This document shows, one piece after another, positions 1-9,816 of a stretch of 64,000 bases of DNA (the first letter of the stretch is position 1; each line of letters begins with the position of its first letter). The position numbers and the translations under genes were made by a program. Source of the DNA: Mangrovibacter yixingensis (GTDB lineage Bacteria > Pseudomonadota > Gammaproteobacteria > Enterobacterales > Enterobacteriaceae). The stretch lies in assembly GCF_020523985.1 (NCBI RefSeq), contig NZ_JAIVKM010000001.1, forward strand, positions 558,001 to 622,000. Direction: 5' to 3'. The notes under the pieces are model-generated. The model saw nothing but the letters and a program-made list of their open reading frames with translations. It was not told where the DNA came from and searched no databases.

Positions 1-2
1 TT

Positions 3-497
3 ATACCTGTTCTGGGGAGTATGCCGTGGGTATGGGTGTTGCGTTCAATGACGAAATTTTATGCGATTCCTGGGCTGCGTCTGGGGTATGCATTGAGTAG
101 CAACGCTGCATCGATGGCCTCGCTACGGGAAAAACGCGCTCCCTGGAGTATTAATACTCTGGCTGCTATTGCTGGTGAGCAGGTGTTGCACGAAACGGAT
201 TATCAACAAGAAACATGGCAGTGGGTGCGCGCAGAGAATCAGTGGTTACATCAGGCAATAAGTGCTGTGCCCGGCCTTCATTCCTGGGAACCACAGGCGA
301 ACTATTTATTTTTCCGCTGTGATGTACCTGACCTGGATTTACAGTGGGCGCTATTGGAACAGGCCGGTATTTTGATTCGATCATGTGCCAACTACCCAGG
401 GCTCGATGCGCGCTACTACCGTGTTGCAGTGAAGTCACGCGCAGCGAACCAGTCATTGCTGGATGCGTTACATCTGGTGATGTCAGCTTTGGTATAA
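3..497 (+). CDS. cobD: CobD, L-threonine-O-3-phosphate decarboxylase (3' part only)
   Basis: The 5' part lies outside the window; the frame is open from base 3 and 164 residues are visible. CobD is a PLP enzyme of the class I aminotransferase fold. It decarboxylates threonine phosphate to aminopropanol phosphate, the linker of the cobalamin nucleotide loop. The stretch [15 protein letters not shown] near the start carries the lysine expected to hold PLP and the following Arg that binds its phosphate. The C-terminal small domain has ANYLFFRC and the ending [17 protein letters not shown] typical of CobD/HisC-like enzymes. The gene converges on nadD and the coding ends overlap by 15 bases. A cobD gene beside nadD is the Salmonella arrangement and suggests cobalamin synthesis or salvage. 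HisC is the main alternative, but context and the motif wording favour CobD. Confidence 0.85.
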   Translation: MPVLGSMPWVWVLRSMTKFYAIPGLRLGYALSSNAASMASLREKRAPWSINTLAAIAGEQVLHETDYQQETWQWVRAENQWLHQAISAVPGLHSWEPQANYLFFRCDVPDLDLQWALLEQAGILIRSCANYPGLDARYYRVAVKSRAANQSLLDALHLVMSALV

Positions 498-1139
498 ATG
501 CTCGCGGCGGATGTAGCCCAGCACGCTGTCTGGTAATAAGTCATCACACGGGGTGTTGTTAGCCAAACGGGTACGAATGTCCGTTGCCGAGATTGCATAC
601 TCTGGGGTATCGGCAAGGAAAATTGAGCCACCAGGTGCCTGGTGGAGCTGGCTGGCCTCGGTTACCAGGTTATCTTCCAGCCATTGCTGGCGGCCTGGCT
701 CAGGCAGGGTTAATGGGTAACCTGGGCGTCTGCATACTAATAAATGGCATAACGACAGAATTTTTTCGTGCTGGTACCACTTGTGGAGCGTTAACAGGGA
801 ATCCTGGCCAATAATAAAAGCGAGTGGTTGCTCCGGGCCATATTCACGTCGAAAGGTTTCCAGTGTGGCAACCGTCCAGGAGGGTGTGTCCCGCTCCAGC
901 TCACGGCAATCCACAGTAAACAGTGGGTTATCTGCTACTGCCAGTTTCACCATGGTTTTACGCTGTTCACTACTTGCTTCGGGTTGTGGGCGGTGTGGCG
1001 GCACATTGTTGGGCAGGACGATGACCTGTTTAAGTTGTGCCGCTTTTGCCATGGCAATAACAGACTTGATGTGCCCGTAGTGCACCGGGTCAAAAGTGCC
1101 GCCATAGAGCGCTATGAGTTCAGGGAAAGAGTCAGCCAT
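483..1139 (-). CDS. nadD: NadD, nicotinate-nucleotide adenylyltransferase
   Basis: Transfers AMP from ATP to nicotinate mononucleotide, giving deamido-NAD in cytosolic NAD synthesis. The 218-residue product has the nucleotidyltransferase signature [11 protein letters not shown] at residues 13-23 (HxGH, His20 and His23), then [31 protein letters not shown] and a C-terminal ISATDIR segment. The frame is open further upstream, but the ATG at 1139 gives the family's usual length and start ([16 protein letters not shown]). It overlaps the end of holA by 8 bases, which suggests translational coupling. It is the last visible gene of leuS-lptE-holA-nadD. Confidence 0.96.
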   Translation of the reverse strand: MADSFPELIALYGGTFDPVHYGHIKSVIAMAKAAQLKQVIVLPNNVPPHRPQPEASSEQRKTMVKLAVADNPLFTVDCRELERDTPSWTVATLETFRREYGPEQPLAFIIGQDSLLTLHKWYQHEKILSLCHLLVCRRPGYPLTLPEPGRQQWLEDNLVTEASQLHQAPGGSIFLADTPEYAISATDIRTRLANNTPCDDLLPDSVLGYIRREHLYQS

Positions 1140-2163
1140 GAATAAAAGTATCGGGTAGTGCGCCGTGGCAGAGTAAAAGTGATAGCGCCGCGAGTGATGG
1201 CCAAATATCCTGACCAAAATCCTGTTTAAGAGTCAGCTCGGTCTGGCTTAATAACTTCACAGCCTGAAACAGTTGTTCAGACTGTAGACGGTTCAATGCC
1301 TCAGTCAGCAAGCCCCTACGGTTTTGCCAAACACGATGCTGGTCGAACAAGGTACGCAGTGGTATCTGGGGGGACTGGCGCTTCAGGTTTACCATCAGCA
1401 GCAGTTCACGCTGAATAGTGCGCACCAGTATGACGGGTTCGTCACCTTCGCGCTGGAGTTGGTTCAGAATATGTAACGCGCGTTTGCTTTTACCTGCCAA
1501 CAATGCATCAACCCAGTGCCAGGGCGTAAAGTGGGCGGCATCATTGACGGCCTGTTCAACGCGGGGTAGCGTCAGTTTGCCATCTGGCCAGAGCAGAGCC
1601 AGCCGGTCAAGTGCCTGCGCCAGAGCCAGTAAGTTACCTTCATAACAATAGCAGAGTAACTGGTTGGCGGCTTTATCCAGGGAGAGCTTCATCTGTTTGG
1701 CGCGTGCATCAAGCCAGCGGGGGAGTTGAGCTTGTTCTGGTGTCTGGCAGGTGACTTGAGCTGCCTGTGCATTTACTGCTGTAAACCAGGCTGCATTTTC
1801 CTGTGCTTTGGTGAGCTTATTCCCACGAATTATCAGTAATAAATCTTCATGTAACAGGCTAACCAGAGTTTCCAGTTGCGCATTGATAGCTGCGTTTGGG
1901 CCATTCTCCGGTAATTGTAAAACCAAAGACTGGCGGCTGGAAAACAGGCTCAGAGACTGGCAACGTGTGAACAAGTCCTGCCAGTCTGTAGATGCGTCGA
2001 TTTGCGCACTGTAGTGTTCTTCGAAGCCCTGGGTTTTGGCTGCATTCAGAATAGCCTGCTGGCATTCCTGCAACAGCAAAGGATCATTGCCCGCTAATAA
2101 CCAAACAGTACGCAGCCCATCATTGAGCTGCGTACTGAGTTGTTCTGGATACAACTTAACCAT
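1132..2163 (-). CDS. holA: HolA, DNA polymerase III delta subunit
   Basis: Delta is the clamp-opening 'wrench' of the DNA polymerase III clamp loader; it binds the beta sliding clamp and opens the ring. The product is 343 residues, the enterobacterial length. It begins [20 protein letters not shown] and shows family stretches such as [14 protein letters not shown] and [20 protein letters not shown]. The AAA-like fold of delta lacks a working Walker A motif, and none is visible. The start codon touches the lptE stop at 2163 and the end overlaps nadD, so the genes are tightly coupled. The sequence is more diverged from E. coli than its neighbours, as is usual for holA. Confidence 0.95.
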   Translation of the reverse strand: MVKLYPEQLSTQLNDGLRTVWLLAGNDPLLLQECQQAILNAAKTQGFEEHYSAQIDASTDWQDLFTRCQSLSLFSSRQSLVLQLPENGPNAAINAQLETLVSLLHEDLLLIIRGNKLTKAQENAAWFTAVNAQAAQVTCQTPEQAQLPRWLDARAKQMKLSLDKAANQLLCYCYEGNLLALAQALDRLALLWPDGKLTLPRVEQAVNDAAHFTPWHWVDALLAGKSKRALHILNQLQREGDEPVILVRTIQRELLLMVNLKRQSPQIPLRTLFDQHRVWQNRRGLLTEALNRLQSEQLFQAVKLLSQTELTLKQDFGQDIWPSLAALSLLLCHGALPDTFIHG

Positions 2164-2762
2164 TATTGAGCGGTAGCTGGCGTCAACGTGGACGACGGGC
2201 TGGGGGATGTTACAGCGGAGGGTTGAGTCGCTGTCGAGTTGCTGGTTTCGCTGTTTCTCTCTTGGTCCTTCGTCTGTACCGACATCAGTTTACGCACCAG
2301 TTGCTCTGCAGCTTTGTCGTACATTTCCTTCACGATAAGATCCTGCTCTGCGCTTTTTGCCAGTGCAGTGAGGGGGTTATCGAAGAATGAACGGAACACC
2401 TTGGTTGAAATGGGGTAAATACCATGCCCAGGGATCAATACAGTTGCGTTCACTGTCATTACCATCTGGTATTCCGCAGTTTGCCCATTCTGAAAAATTG
2501 ACGCGGTGTCTTTGTGTATTGCCGCACCACCCAGACGCAAGGAAGGGATGTCCTGGCGAACAGAAGAGGCTTCCACAATTGTCACGTTATTAAGACGCAA
2601 CTGGTTGCGTACCGCACGTCCCAACGGGCCATTCGGGTCACTTGAATTCAGAATCAACGTTTGCATGCTGGTTGGCACCGCGGAAGTACCCCGCAGGTGC
2701 CAGCCACACCCGGCGGTGACCAGCACCGCCATACTTAAGAATATAGTGAGCAAATATCTCAC
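2163..2762 (-). CDS. lptE: LptE, LPS-assembly lipoprotein (RlpB)
   Basis: Outer-membrane lipoprotein that plugs the LptD barrel and helps insert lipopolysaccharide into the outer leaflet. The 199-residue protein starts with a lipoprotein signal peptide, [19 protein letters not shown], with lipobox VTAGC and the acylated cysteine at residue 19, followed by [11 protein letters not shown] as in E. coli LptE. The C-terminal 30 residues or so are low-complexity Ser/Thr/Pro/Ala, a typical variable LptE tail. It lies 14 bases after leuS and its end touches the holA start. Confidence 0.95.
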   Translation of the reverse strand: MRYLLTIFLSMAVLVTAGCGWHLRGTSAVPTSMQTLILNSSDPNGPLGRAVRNQLRLNNVTIVEASSVRQDIPSLRLGGAAIHKDTASIFQNGQTAEYQMVMTVNATVLIPGHGIYPISTKVFRSFFDNPLTALAKSAEQDLIVKEMYDKAAEQLVRKLMSVQTKDQERNSETSNSTATQPSAVTSPSPSSTLTPATAQ

Positions 2763-2776
2763 ACGTCCTCCTGCGT

Positions 2777-5359
2777 TTAACCAACAACCAGGTTCAGCAA
2801 TTTACCCGGCACGTAGATAACCTTGCGGATGGTTACCCCTTCAAGGTATTTCGCGACCAGGTGTTCCTGAGCAGCACTAGCCTGAACCTGTTCCTGGTTT
2901 GCATCTGCCGGAACGGTGATTTTGCCGCGGACTTTGCCATTAACCTGAACGACAACCAGGCGGGTATCTTCAACCATGGCTTGCTCATCAGCAACTGGCC
3001 AGGCCGCGTTATCGATATCACCTTCACAACCCAGTGCCTGCCACATGTTGAAGCAAATATGCGGCGTAAACGGATAAAGCATACGAACAACCGCAATCAG
3101 AGCTTCCTGCATCAAAGCACGGTCCTGCTCAGTTTCCTGTGCAGCGCGACCCAGGCGGTTCATCAGTTCCATAATGGCCGCAATTGCGGTATTAAAGGTC
3201 TGACGGCGGCCAATGTCATCGGTCACTTTAGCAATGGTTTTGTGCAATTCACGGCGCAGCACCTTCTGGTCTTCTGACAATGAAGCTACATCCAAAGCAG
3301 TAACAGCACCTTTTTCGGTATGCTCAAATACCAGTTTCCAGACACGCTTCAGGAAGCGGTTTGCCCCTTCAACACCAGATTCTTGCCATTCCAGCGTCAT
3401 TTCTGCCGGGGAAGCAAACATCATGAACAGGCGCACGGTGTCGGCACCATAACGTTCAACCATGACTTGCGGGTCGATACCGTTGTTTTTGGACTTGGAC
3501 ATTTTGCTCATGCCCGCGTAAACCAGTTCATGGCCTGCGCTGTCAGTCGCTTTAACGATACGCCCTTTTTCGTCACGTTCAGTAATGGCATCAACAGGTG
3601 ATACCCAGTTACGTTCACCATTTGCACCGGTGTAGTAGAAGGCATCAGCCAGTACCATTCCCTGACACAGCAGTTGTTTGGCTGGTTCATCGGAGGTGAC
3701 CATACCTGCATCGCGCAGCAGTTTGTGGAAGAAGCGGAAGTAGAGCAGGTGCATGATGGCGTGTTCAATACCACCTACATACAGGTCAACCGGCAGCCAG
3801 TAGTTTGCTGCTTTTTCGTCCAGCATACCTTTGTCGTATTGTGCACAGGTATAACGGGCGTAATACCATGAGGATTCCATAAAGGTATCAAAGGTATCGG
3901 TTTCACGCAGTGCAGGCTGGCCGTTTACCGTCGTTTTCGCCCATTCAGGGTCGGCTTTAATCGGGCTGGTGATACCATCCATTACCACGTCTTCTGGCAG
4001 AATAACTGGCAACTGGTCTTCTGGAGTTGGAATCACTGTGCCGTCTTCCAGTGTTACCATTGGAATTGGCGCGCCCCAGTAACGCTGGCGGGAAACCCCC
4101 CAGTCACGCAGGCGGTAGTTAACTTTACGCTCACCAACCCCTTTTGCAGCCAGGCTGTCGGCGATGGCGTTAAAGGCCGCTGGGAAGTCCAGACCATCAA
4201 ATTCACCGGAGTTAAACAGTACGCCTTTTTCGGTGTGTGCTGCAGTGCTCAGGTCAGGTGCATTACCTTCGGCATCCAGAATGACAGGTTTGATTGCCAG
4301 TTGGTATTTGCTGGCAAATTCCCAGTCACGCTGATCGTGCCCCGGTACTGCCATTACTGCACCAGTGCCGTATTCCATCAGGACAAAGTTAGCAATCCAT
4401 ACCGGAACAGCTTCGCCTGTCAGCGGATGGATGGCGTTAATGCCTGTTGCGATGCCTTTTTTCTCCATGGTCGCCATGTCGGCTTCGGCAACTTTGGTAT
4501 TACGGCATTCGTCAATAAAGGTAGTAATTTCTGCGTTACCTTGCGCTGCCTGTTGTGCCAGCGGGTGGCCAGCTGCTACGGCAAGATAAGTGACACCCAT
4601 AAAGGTATCCGGACGGGTGGTGTAGACGGTCAGCTTTTGGTCGCTGTTTTCAACGTCAAAGGTAATTTCCACACCTTCTGAACGCCCAATCCAGTTACGT
4701 TGCATGGTTTTAACGGTATCTGGCCAGTGATCCAGTTTATCCAGGTCGTTAAGCAACTCTTCTGCATAGTCGGTGATTTTAATAAACCATTGCGGAATTT
4801 CTTTACGCTCAACTTTGGTGTCACAACGCCAGCAGCAACCATCAATAACTTGTTCGTTAGCCAGTACGGTTTGGTCGTTCGGGCACCAGTTAACTGCTGA
4901 GGTTTTTTTGTAAACCAGGCCTTTTTTATACAGTTGGGTGAAGAACTGCTGTTCCCAACGGTAATATTCCGGTTTGCAGGTGGCCAGTTCACGGCTCCAG
5001 TCATAACCAAAACCCAGCGTCTTAAGCTGGTTTTTCATGTATTCGATGTTGTCGTAAGTCCAGGGTGCCGGTGCTGTGTTGTTTTTAACCGCAGCACCTT
5101 CGGCGGGCAGACCAAATGCATCCCAGCCAATGGGCTGAAGGACGTTTTTACCCAGCATGCGCTGATAACGGGCAACCACATCACCAATGGTGTAGTTGCG
5201 CACGTGACCCATGTGTAGTCGACCAGAAGGATAAGGAAGCATCGACAGGCAGTAATACTTCTCTTTGCTCTCGTCTTCAGTTACTTCGAATGTACGCTTC
5301 TCTTGCCAGTGAAGCTGAACGTTGGATTCTATCTCTTCCGGGCGGTATTGCTCTTGCAT
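2777..5359 (-). CDS. leuS: LeuS, leucyl-tRNA synthetase
   Basis: Class I aminoacyl-tRNA synthetase that charges tRNA-Leu. The ATG at 5359 gives 860 residues, identical in length to E. coli LeuRS, starting [18 protein letters not shown]. The HIGH-type motif HMGH is at residues 49-52, and KMSKSKNNG, the KMSKS loop, lies around residue 620. The editing (CP1) domain with TTRPDTFMG and the zinc-ribbon region [10 protein letters not shown] are present. The frame is open 31 codons further upstream, but those codons do not match the family. It is the first gene of leuS-lptE-holA-nadD; the 234-base gap to ybeL holds the divergent promoters. Confidence 0.98.
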   Translation of the reverse strand: MQEQYRPEEIESNVQLHWQEKRTFEVTEDESKEKYYCLSMLPYPSGRLHMGHVRNYTIGDVVARYQRMLGKNVLQPIGWDAFGLPAEGAAVKNNTAPAPWTYDNIEYMKNQLKTLGFGYDWSRELATCKPEYYRWEQQFFTQLYKKGLVYKKTSAVNWCPNDQTVLANEQVIDGCCWRCDTKVERKEIPQWFIKITDYAEELLNDLDKLDHWPDTVKTMQRNWIGRSEGVEITFDVENSDQKLTVYTTRPDTFMGVTYLAVAAGHPLAQQAAQGNAEITTFIDECRNTKVAEADMATMEKKGIATGINAIHPLTGEAVPVWIANFVLMEYGTGAVMAVPGHDQRDWEFASKYQLAIKPVILDAEGNAPDLSTAAHTEKGVLFNSGEFDGLDFPAAFNAIADSLAAKGVGERKVNYRLRDWGVSRQRYWGAPIPMVTLEDGTVIPTPEDQLPVILPEDVVMDGITSPIKADPEWAKTTVNGQPALRETDTFDTFMESSWYYARYTCAQYDKGMLDEKAANYWLPVDLYVGGIEHAIMHLLYFRFFHKLLRDAGMVTSDEPAKQLLCQGMVLADAFYYTGANGERNWVSPVDAITERDEKGRIVKATDSAGHELVYAGMSKMSKSKNNGIDPQVMVERYGADTVRLFMMFASPAEMTLEWQESGVEGANRFLKRVWKLVFEHTEKGAVTALDVASLSEDQKVLRRELHKTIAKVTDDIGRRQTFNTAIAAIMELMNRLGRAAQETEQDRALMQEALIAVVRMLYPFTPHICFNMWQALGCEGDIDNAAWPVADEQAMVEDTRLVVVQVNGKVRGKITVPADANQEQVQASAAQEHLVAKYLEGVTIRKVIYVPGKLLNLVVG

Positions 5360-5550
5360 GGCTGCGAGTGGTCCTGTGCTATAGAAAGCTACAAATGTAG
5401 CCTGTGTGTGTTTTTTCAGATCGGCATAGCATAGCCGATTAGGGCGCGGCAAAACAGCACTTCCATGCCCCTAAGAATGATTTCCTGCTCCATTGCCTGT
5501 GTGAAATATTTGGTGCGGTTGCGAGGTGGTAAACATAGATGAGGCGGAAT

Positions 5551-5573
5551 AACGTCTATTATTAGAAGACGTT
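5551..5573. repeat. Inverted repeat upstream of ybeL
   Basis: Seven-base perfect arms AACGTCT and AGACGTT are separated by 9 bases and lie 20 bases before the ybeL start codon. It could be an operator or a leader hairpin; I do not recognise a regulator for it. Confidence 0.4.
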
Positions 5574-5593
5574 AAGTCCAGGAGACAGGCGCC

Positions 5594-6076
5594 ATGAATA
5601 AAGTTGCGCAATACTACCGTGAACTTGTTTCGTCCTTGAGTGAGCGATTACGTAATGGGGAGCGCGATATTGACGCGCTGGTGGCGAGCGCCCGTCGCCA
5701 TATGAGTGAGACTGGGACACTCACGCGTACAGAAATGGATGAACTGGTGCGCGCGGTACGCCGTGATTTAGAAGAGTTCGCGCTGAGCTATCAGGAGAGC
5801 CAGCAAGAAGTGAGCGAAAGTGTTTTTATGCGTGTGATTAAAGAGAGTTTATGGCAAGAACTCGTGGATATTACCGATAAAACGCAACTGGAATGGCATG
5901 ATGTTTTTGAAGATTTAACCCGCCACGGCGTGTACCACAGTGGTGAGGTTGTTGGTCTGGGTAATCTGGTATGCGAACACTGCCATTATCACCTGGCGGT
6001 GTATACCCCGGATATATTGCCCCGTTGCCCGAAATGCGGGCATAACCAGTTCCATCGCCAGCCATTTAATCCCTGA
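5594..6076 (+). CDS. ybeL: YbeL, zinc-ribbon protein (DUF1451 family)
   Basis: Small cytosolic protein of unknown function, 160 residues, matching E. coli YbeL over its whole length (start MNKVAQYYRELVSSLSERL). The N-terminal two thirds is charged and helical, probably coiled. The C-terminus holds two CxxC pairs, Cys127/Cys130 and Cys145/Cys148 (CEHC, CPKC), expected to bind one zinc. The SD-like AGGAGA lies just before the ATG. It is monocistronic: divergent from leuS and convergent with gltL. Confidence 0.93.
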   Translation: MNKVAQYYRELVSSLSERLRNGERDIDALVASARRHMSETGTLTRTEMDELVRAVRRDLEEFALSYQESQQEVSESVFMRVIKESLWQELVDITDKTQLEWHDVFEDLTRHGVYHSGEVVGLGNLVCEHCHYHLAVYTPDILPRCPKCGHNQFHRQPFNP

Positions 6077-6123
6077 GGCTGATGACAAACCTCATGCCTG
6101 CACAATGCCAGAGGATGTGACCC

Positions 6124-6158
6124 AATAAAAAAACAGGAAAATCAATTCATTGATTTTC
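6124..6158 (-). terminator. Rho-independent terminator of gltIJKL
   Basis: Read on the minus strand, arms GAAAATCA and TGATTTTC enclose a 6-base loop and are followed by CTG and seven T residues. Confidence 0.6.
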
Positions 6159-6176
6159 GCCCGCTTCATCAATCTG

Positions 6177-6215
6177 AGGCTGAAAGGGGAAACCTTTCAG
6201 CCTGCGTCTTTATTG
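6177..6215 (+). terminator. Hairpin terminator after ybeL
   Basis: Arms AGGCTGAAAGG (6177-6187) and CCTTTCAGCCT (6193-6203) form a perfect 11-base stem with a 5-base loop, followed by a weak T-containing tail. It lies between convergent ybeL and gltL and could serve either strand. Confidence 0.6.
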
Positions 6216-6231
6216 TGTGGGCTGGGATAAA

Positions 6232-6957
6232 TTAGTGAATAATTTTAGCCAGGAAGTCTTTTGCACGTTCGGATTGAGGATTGGCAAAGAACGCTTCTTT
6301 GGGCGAATCTTCAACAATTTTCCCTTCATCCATAAAGATAACCCGGGTTGCCACTTTACGGGCAAAGCCCATTTCGTGAGTCACCACCATCATCGTCATA
6401 CCTTCTTTCGCCAGCTCAACCATAACATCCAGCACTTCGTTGATCATCTCTGGATCCAGTGCGGAAGTTGGTTCGTCAAACAGCATGGCTACAGGATCCA
6501 TACACAATGCACGGGCGATAGCCACACGTTGTTGCTGACCACCTGATAACTGTGCCGGATATTTGTTGGCGTGGGCAGACAAACCAACACGTTCTAACAG
6601 TTTCAGGCCCTTTTCCCGTGCGGCAGCTTTATCGCGCTTGAGCACTTTCACCTGCGCCAGTGTCAGGTTATCGATAATCGACAGGTGCGGAAATAATTCA
6701 AAGTGTTGGAAAACCATACCAACATGGGAGCGTAACTGCGCCAGGTTGGTTTTTTTGTCATTCACTTTGGTGCCATTGACAACGATTTCACCTTGCTGAA
6801 CAGGTTCGAGGCCATTCACGGTTTTAATCAGAGTGGATTTACCTGAGCCTGAAGGGCCGCAGACCACCACAACTTCACCTTTTTGCACTTCAGTCGAACA
6901 ATCGGTCAGTACCTGAAAGTGGCCGTACCATTTAGAAATATTTTTCAGGGAGATCAT
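6232..6957 (-). CDS. gltL: GltL, glutamate/aspartate ABC importer ATPase
   Basis: ATP-binding subunit that powers periplasmic-binding-protein-dependent glutamate/aspartate uptake at the inner membrane. Walker A GPSGSGKST is near residue 34; the signature LSGGQQQR, Walker B MLFDEPTSALD and the switch His in VVTHEMGFA are all intact. I prefer the ATG at 6957 (241 residues, [12 protein letters not shown], the E. coli length) over the GTG one codon upstream. The gltK stop and this ATG share one base (TGATG), so translation is coupled. Confidence 0.97.
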   Translation of the reverse strand: MISLKNISKWYGHFQVLTDCSTEVQKGEVVVVCGPSGSGKSTLIKTVNGLEPVQQGEIVVNGTKVNDKKTNLAQLRSHVGMVFQHFELFPHLSIIDNLTLAQVKVLKRDKAAAREKGLKLLERVGLSAHANKYPAQLSGGQQQRVAIARALCMDPVAMLFDEPTSALDPEMINEVLDVMVELAKEGMTMMVVTHEMGFARKVATRVIFMDEGKIVEDSPKEAFFANPQSERAKDFLAKIIH

Positions 6958-7631
6958 CACACAGTCCTTTTCTTCAACCAGCCGACCAACAAGGAGGCAC
7001 TGAGACTTATTACAAAATAGACCGCACCGGCAAACAGCACCATTTCAACCTGGGTGCCGTCACGTTCTCCAATAGTGGATGCGGTGCGGAAAAAATCAGA
7101 CAGACTAAGCACATACACCAGCGATGTATCCTGGAACAGGACAATGCCTTGTGTCAGTAGCAAAGGCACCATGGCACGGAATGCCTGCGGCAGAATAACT
7201 AATTGCATGGTCTGCCATTGCGTCATTCCCAGCGCCAGTGATGCACTGGATTGGCCGCGGGAAATGCTCTGAATCCCGGCGCGGATAATCTCTGAATAAT
7301 AGGCGGCCTCGAACATGGAAAACGCCACTAATGCTGAGACCAGGCGGATATCAGTTTTAGGTGATAAACCCAAGACTTGTTGTAGGAAACCTGGAACAAT
7401 CAGGTAAAACCACAGCAACACCATAACCAGCGGAATTGAGCGAAACACGTTGACATAGGTTTTGGCAAACCAGGCGATGGGTTTAAAGGAGGACAGGCGC
7501 ATTACTGCCAGCATAGTCCCCCACACAATCCCGACAATAATCGCAGTCAGGGTGATTTTGAAGGTCAAAATCATGCCATCTGCTAAAAAAGGCAGGGAAG
7601 GTGGAATAGAACTCCAGTCAAATTCGTACAT
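6957..7631 (-). CDS. gltK: GltK, glutamate/aspartate ABC permease
   Basis: Inner-membrane permease of the HisMQ family, 224 residues. Several hydrophobic helices are visible, and the EAA loop region falls around residues 120-150 ([14 protein letters not shown], then [11 protein letters not shown]). It pairs with GltJ to form the channel. It starts at 7631, sharing one base with the gltJ stop, and ends against gltL. Confidence 0.96.
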   Translation of the reverse strand: MYEFDWSSIPPSLPFLADGMILTFKITLTAIIVGIVWGTMLAVMRLSSFKPIAWFAKTYVNVFRSIPLVMVLLWFYLIVPGFLQQVLGLSPKTDIRLVSALVAFSMFEAAYYSEIIRAGIQSISRGQSSASLALGMTQWQTMQLVILPQAFRAMVPLLLTQGIVLFQDTSLVYVLSLSDFFRTASTIGERDGTQVEMVLFAGAVYFVISLSASLLVGWLKKRTV

Positions 7632-8371
7632 TATTTGCTCCCCATATTACCCGGCAAACGCACTTTGCGTTCCACAATGTTCATCACCAGCATAATGACG
7701 GCATTGATGAGCACATAGGCCAGCGTGATGGCGGTGAAGGACTCCCATGCATGAGCGGAATAGTCCAGCAGTTTTCCTGCCTGTGCTGCCATGTCCATCA
7801 GGCCAATGGTGGATGCGATAGCTGAGTTTTTAACCAGGTTCATCATTTCTGATGTCATTGGTGGAACAATAACGCGGTAAGCATTGGGTAGCAGGACATA
7901 ACGGTAGGTTTGCGGCAAGGTCAGGCCCATTGCCAGCCCGGCGTTCTTTTGCCCGCGGGGTAAAGACTGAATTGCTGCTCTGACTTGCTCGCAAACACGA
8001 GCGGCAGTAAACAGACCCAGGCATAGCATGGACGAGACGAAGAACTGGATATTCGGATCCAGTTCGGCCTTGAACCACATGCCGATGTTTTCCGGTAGCA
8101 ATTCCGGTACGACCAGGTACCAGGTAAAGAATTGCACAATGAGTGGCACATTACGGAATAACTCAACATAGCAGGTACCAATGGCTGAAATGCCACGATG
8201 AGGTACGGTGCGTAAGATCCCGAAGAATGAACCGACAAGAAAAGCGATTATCCAGGCGCAAATTGATAACGCGATGGTGACCTGAAAACCACTCCATAAC
8301 CAGCCCAGATAGGTGGTGTTCCCGAAAGGGGCAGGCTGAAAAAAGATTCCCCAGTCCCAGTTTATAGACAT
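7631..8371 (-). CDS. gltJ: GltJ, glutamate/aspartate ABC permease
   Basis: Second permease of the importer, 246 residues, starting [21 protein letters not shown] as in E. coli GltJ. Hydrophobic segments and an EAA loop are visible ([14 protein letters not shown], then [11 protein letters not shown]). It is separated from gltI by 158 bases that contain a probable SroC small RNA and its terminator, so transcription into gltJKL is partly attenuated. Confidence 0.96.
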   Translation of the reverse strand: MSINWDWGIFFQPAPFGNTTYLGWLWSGFQVTIALSICAWIIAFLVGSFFGILRTVPHRGISAIGTCYVELFRNVPLIVQFFTWYLVVPELLPENIGMWFKAELDPNIQFFVSSMLCLGLFTAARVCEQVRAAIQSLPRGQKNAGLAMGLTLPQTYRYVLLPNAYRVIVPPMTSEMMNLVKNSAIASTIGLMDMAAQAGKLLDYSAHAWESFTAITLAYVLINAVIMLVMNIVERKVRLPGNMGSK

Positions 8372-8382
8372 ATTTCAACTCC

Positions 8383-8540
8383 GAAAAAAATGAGGGTAGC
8401 ATTGCTACCCCCCAAGATTGATGAGAGACCTTATTCACGCCCGATGGGGAACGACCATCCGGCGCATAGTCTGTCCTGGTCCCTGTTGTCAATCGTAAGG
8501 GCAGGTTTTCCCGCCCATCTGTTTTTTAATTAGTTTAATG
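8383..8540 (-). ncRNA. sroC: Probable SroC small RNA
   Basis: In E. coli and Salmonella the gltI-gltJ gap gives rise to SroC, a stable RNA processed from the gltIJKL transcript. It acts as a sponge for the small RNA GcvB. Here the same gap has a hairpin GGGCGGG/CCTGCCC (8499-8516) just after the gltI stop. It then has a terminator-like hairpin GGGTAGC/GCTACCC (8394-8410) followed on the minus strand by TCATTTTTTT. Identity rests on position and these two structures; the exact 5' end is a guess. Confidence 0.65.
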
Positions 8541-9429
8541 CTTTATCATTTGGGGTTTTGAACAGCGCTTTCATGTCGTCAGACAGTTCGAAGTTCATGT
8601 TGAGGTTTTTTGGCGGAATTGGGTTGCGGAACCACTTCTCAAACCATTTTGCTGCTTCACCAGACGTTTCTGCTTTGGCGATGGTGTCATCCATCAGCGT
8701 TTTAAACTCTGGGTCGTTTTTACGCAGCATACAGCCGTAAGCTTCTTTAGATTGCGGAGTCCCTACAATCACCCAGTCACCTGGTTTTTTGGCTTTGGCG
8801 CGTTCGCCTGCCAGCAACGCATCATCCATCATAAAGGCAACGGCACGGCCGCTTTCCAACGTACGGAAGGAGTCGCCATGGTCTTTAGCGCTGATAATGC
8901 GCATACCAAGGTGTTTCTCATCGTTCAGTTTATGCAGCAGCACTTCTGAAGTTGTACCGGAAGTAACAACGACATTTTTCCCTTTCAGGTCATCAAATCC
9001 TTTGATGGAACTGCCTTTTTTAACCAGCAAACGGGTGCCGATAACAAAGATAGTGTCGGAGAATGCCACTTGTTTCTGGCGTTCGAGGTTGTTTGTGGTG
9101 GAACCACATTCAAAATCGAAAGTACCGTTTTGCAGCAATGGAATACGGTTTTGAGAAGTGATCGGAATCATCTTCACGGTCAGGTTCGGCATGTTGAGCT
9201 TGGTTTTGATGGCATCAACAATGGCGTTAGAAAAATCCTGTGAGTAGCCCACCACTTTCTGTTCATTGTTGTAGTAGGAGAATGGTACGGAAGATTCACG
9301 ATGACCAACCACAACCACACCGCTACTTTTGATTTTGTCCAGTGTGCTCTGAGGTGCATCTGCTGCATGCGCCACACCAGCGCAAATACCCGCGGCTAAC
9401 AGTGCTGTGGCCAGTTTTGCTAATTGCAT
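8530..9429 (-). CDS. gltI: GltI, periplasmic glutamate/aspartate-binding protein
   Basis: Periplasmic solute-binding protein of the importer. The ATG at 9429 gives 299 residues beginning with a Sec signal peptide, MQLAKLATALLAAGICAGVA, with cleavage near AHA-AD. An SD AGGAG lies a few bases upstream. The body carries VVGHRESSVPFSYYN, FECGSTTNN, AFMMDDALLAGERAKA and NPIPPKNLNMNFELSD, nearly identical to E. coli GltI. The frame extends 15 codons upstream, but without a signal peptide start. Confidence 0.97.
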   Translation of the reverse strand: MQLAKLATALLAAGICAGVAHAADAPQSTLDKIKSSGVVVVGHRESSVPFSYYNNEQKVVGYSQDFSNAIVDAIKTKLNMPNLTVKMIPITSQNRIPLLQNGTFDFECGSTTNNLERQKQVAFSDTIFVIGTRLLVKKGSSIKGFDDLKGKNVVVTSGTTSEVLLHKLNDEKHLGMRIISAKDHGDSFRTLESGRAVAFMMDDALLAGERAKAKKPGDWVIVGTPQSKEAYGCMLRKNDPEFKTLMDDTIAKAETSGEAAKWFEKWFRNPIPPKNLNMNFELSDDMKALFKTPNDKALN

Positions 9430-9480
9430 ATCCAACTCCTTTATTGCAGCCCGTGGTGTAATCACCCGGGCCATTGTCGT

Positions 9481-9500
9481 GAGTTTGTAGTTGTGTTGTT
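9481..9500 (-). promoter_or_regulatory. C/A-rich leader element of gltI (GcvB target type)
   Basis: About 50-70 bases before the gltI ATG the minus strand reads AACAACACAAC followed by TACAAACTC, complementary in character to the G/U-rich R1 seed of GcvB. In Salmonella the gltI leader has such an element, which enhances translation and is bound by GcvB. The assignment is by analogy. Confidence 0.6.
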
Positions 9501-9777
9501 AAAATTAGTATGGAAATACATTCAATTTATTAACATTCAATCCAGGCGAATGTAAACAAATTGCGTAATGCGTATGTATTTTTTGCGATACACCACGCAC
9601 CAAATAGAGGCAAAAAGATGCCATTGCACCCTCGTGGTGCTGGCTGGGAACCCTGATGGTGCAACCAGACATTAATATTTACTGCTATAGCAGCAAACAG
9701 TTGTTACCTCTAGAAATGTCTAAGCAAAGGTCGTGCCAGAAAGGAAAGTAAAGGTAACAGCAGCATAACAAACGGAT

Positions 9778-9807
9778 AAAAAAATGGCGCAGAGCGATGC
9801 CTGCGCC
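9778..9807 (-). terminator. Rho-independent terminator after lnt
   Basis: Minus-strand stem GGCGCAG/CTGCGCC with an 8-base loop, followed by A and seven T residues. The 387 bases between gltI and lnt otherwise hold the gltI promoter and leader; I see no gene there. Confidence 0.7.
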
Positions 9808-9816
9808 GGGAAGAGA

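Noticed and set aside
9600-9640. Possible sigma-54 promoter (TGGCAT...TTGCC) upstream of gltI on the minus strand
   Set aside because: GG and GC elements are 9 rather than 10 bases apart, and the glt operon is not known to use sigma-54.
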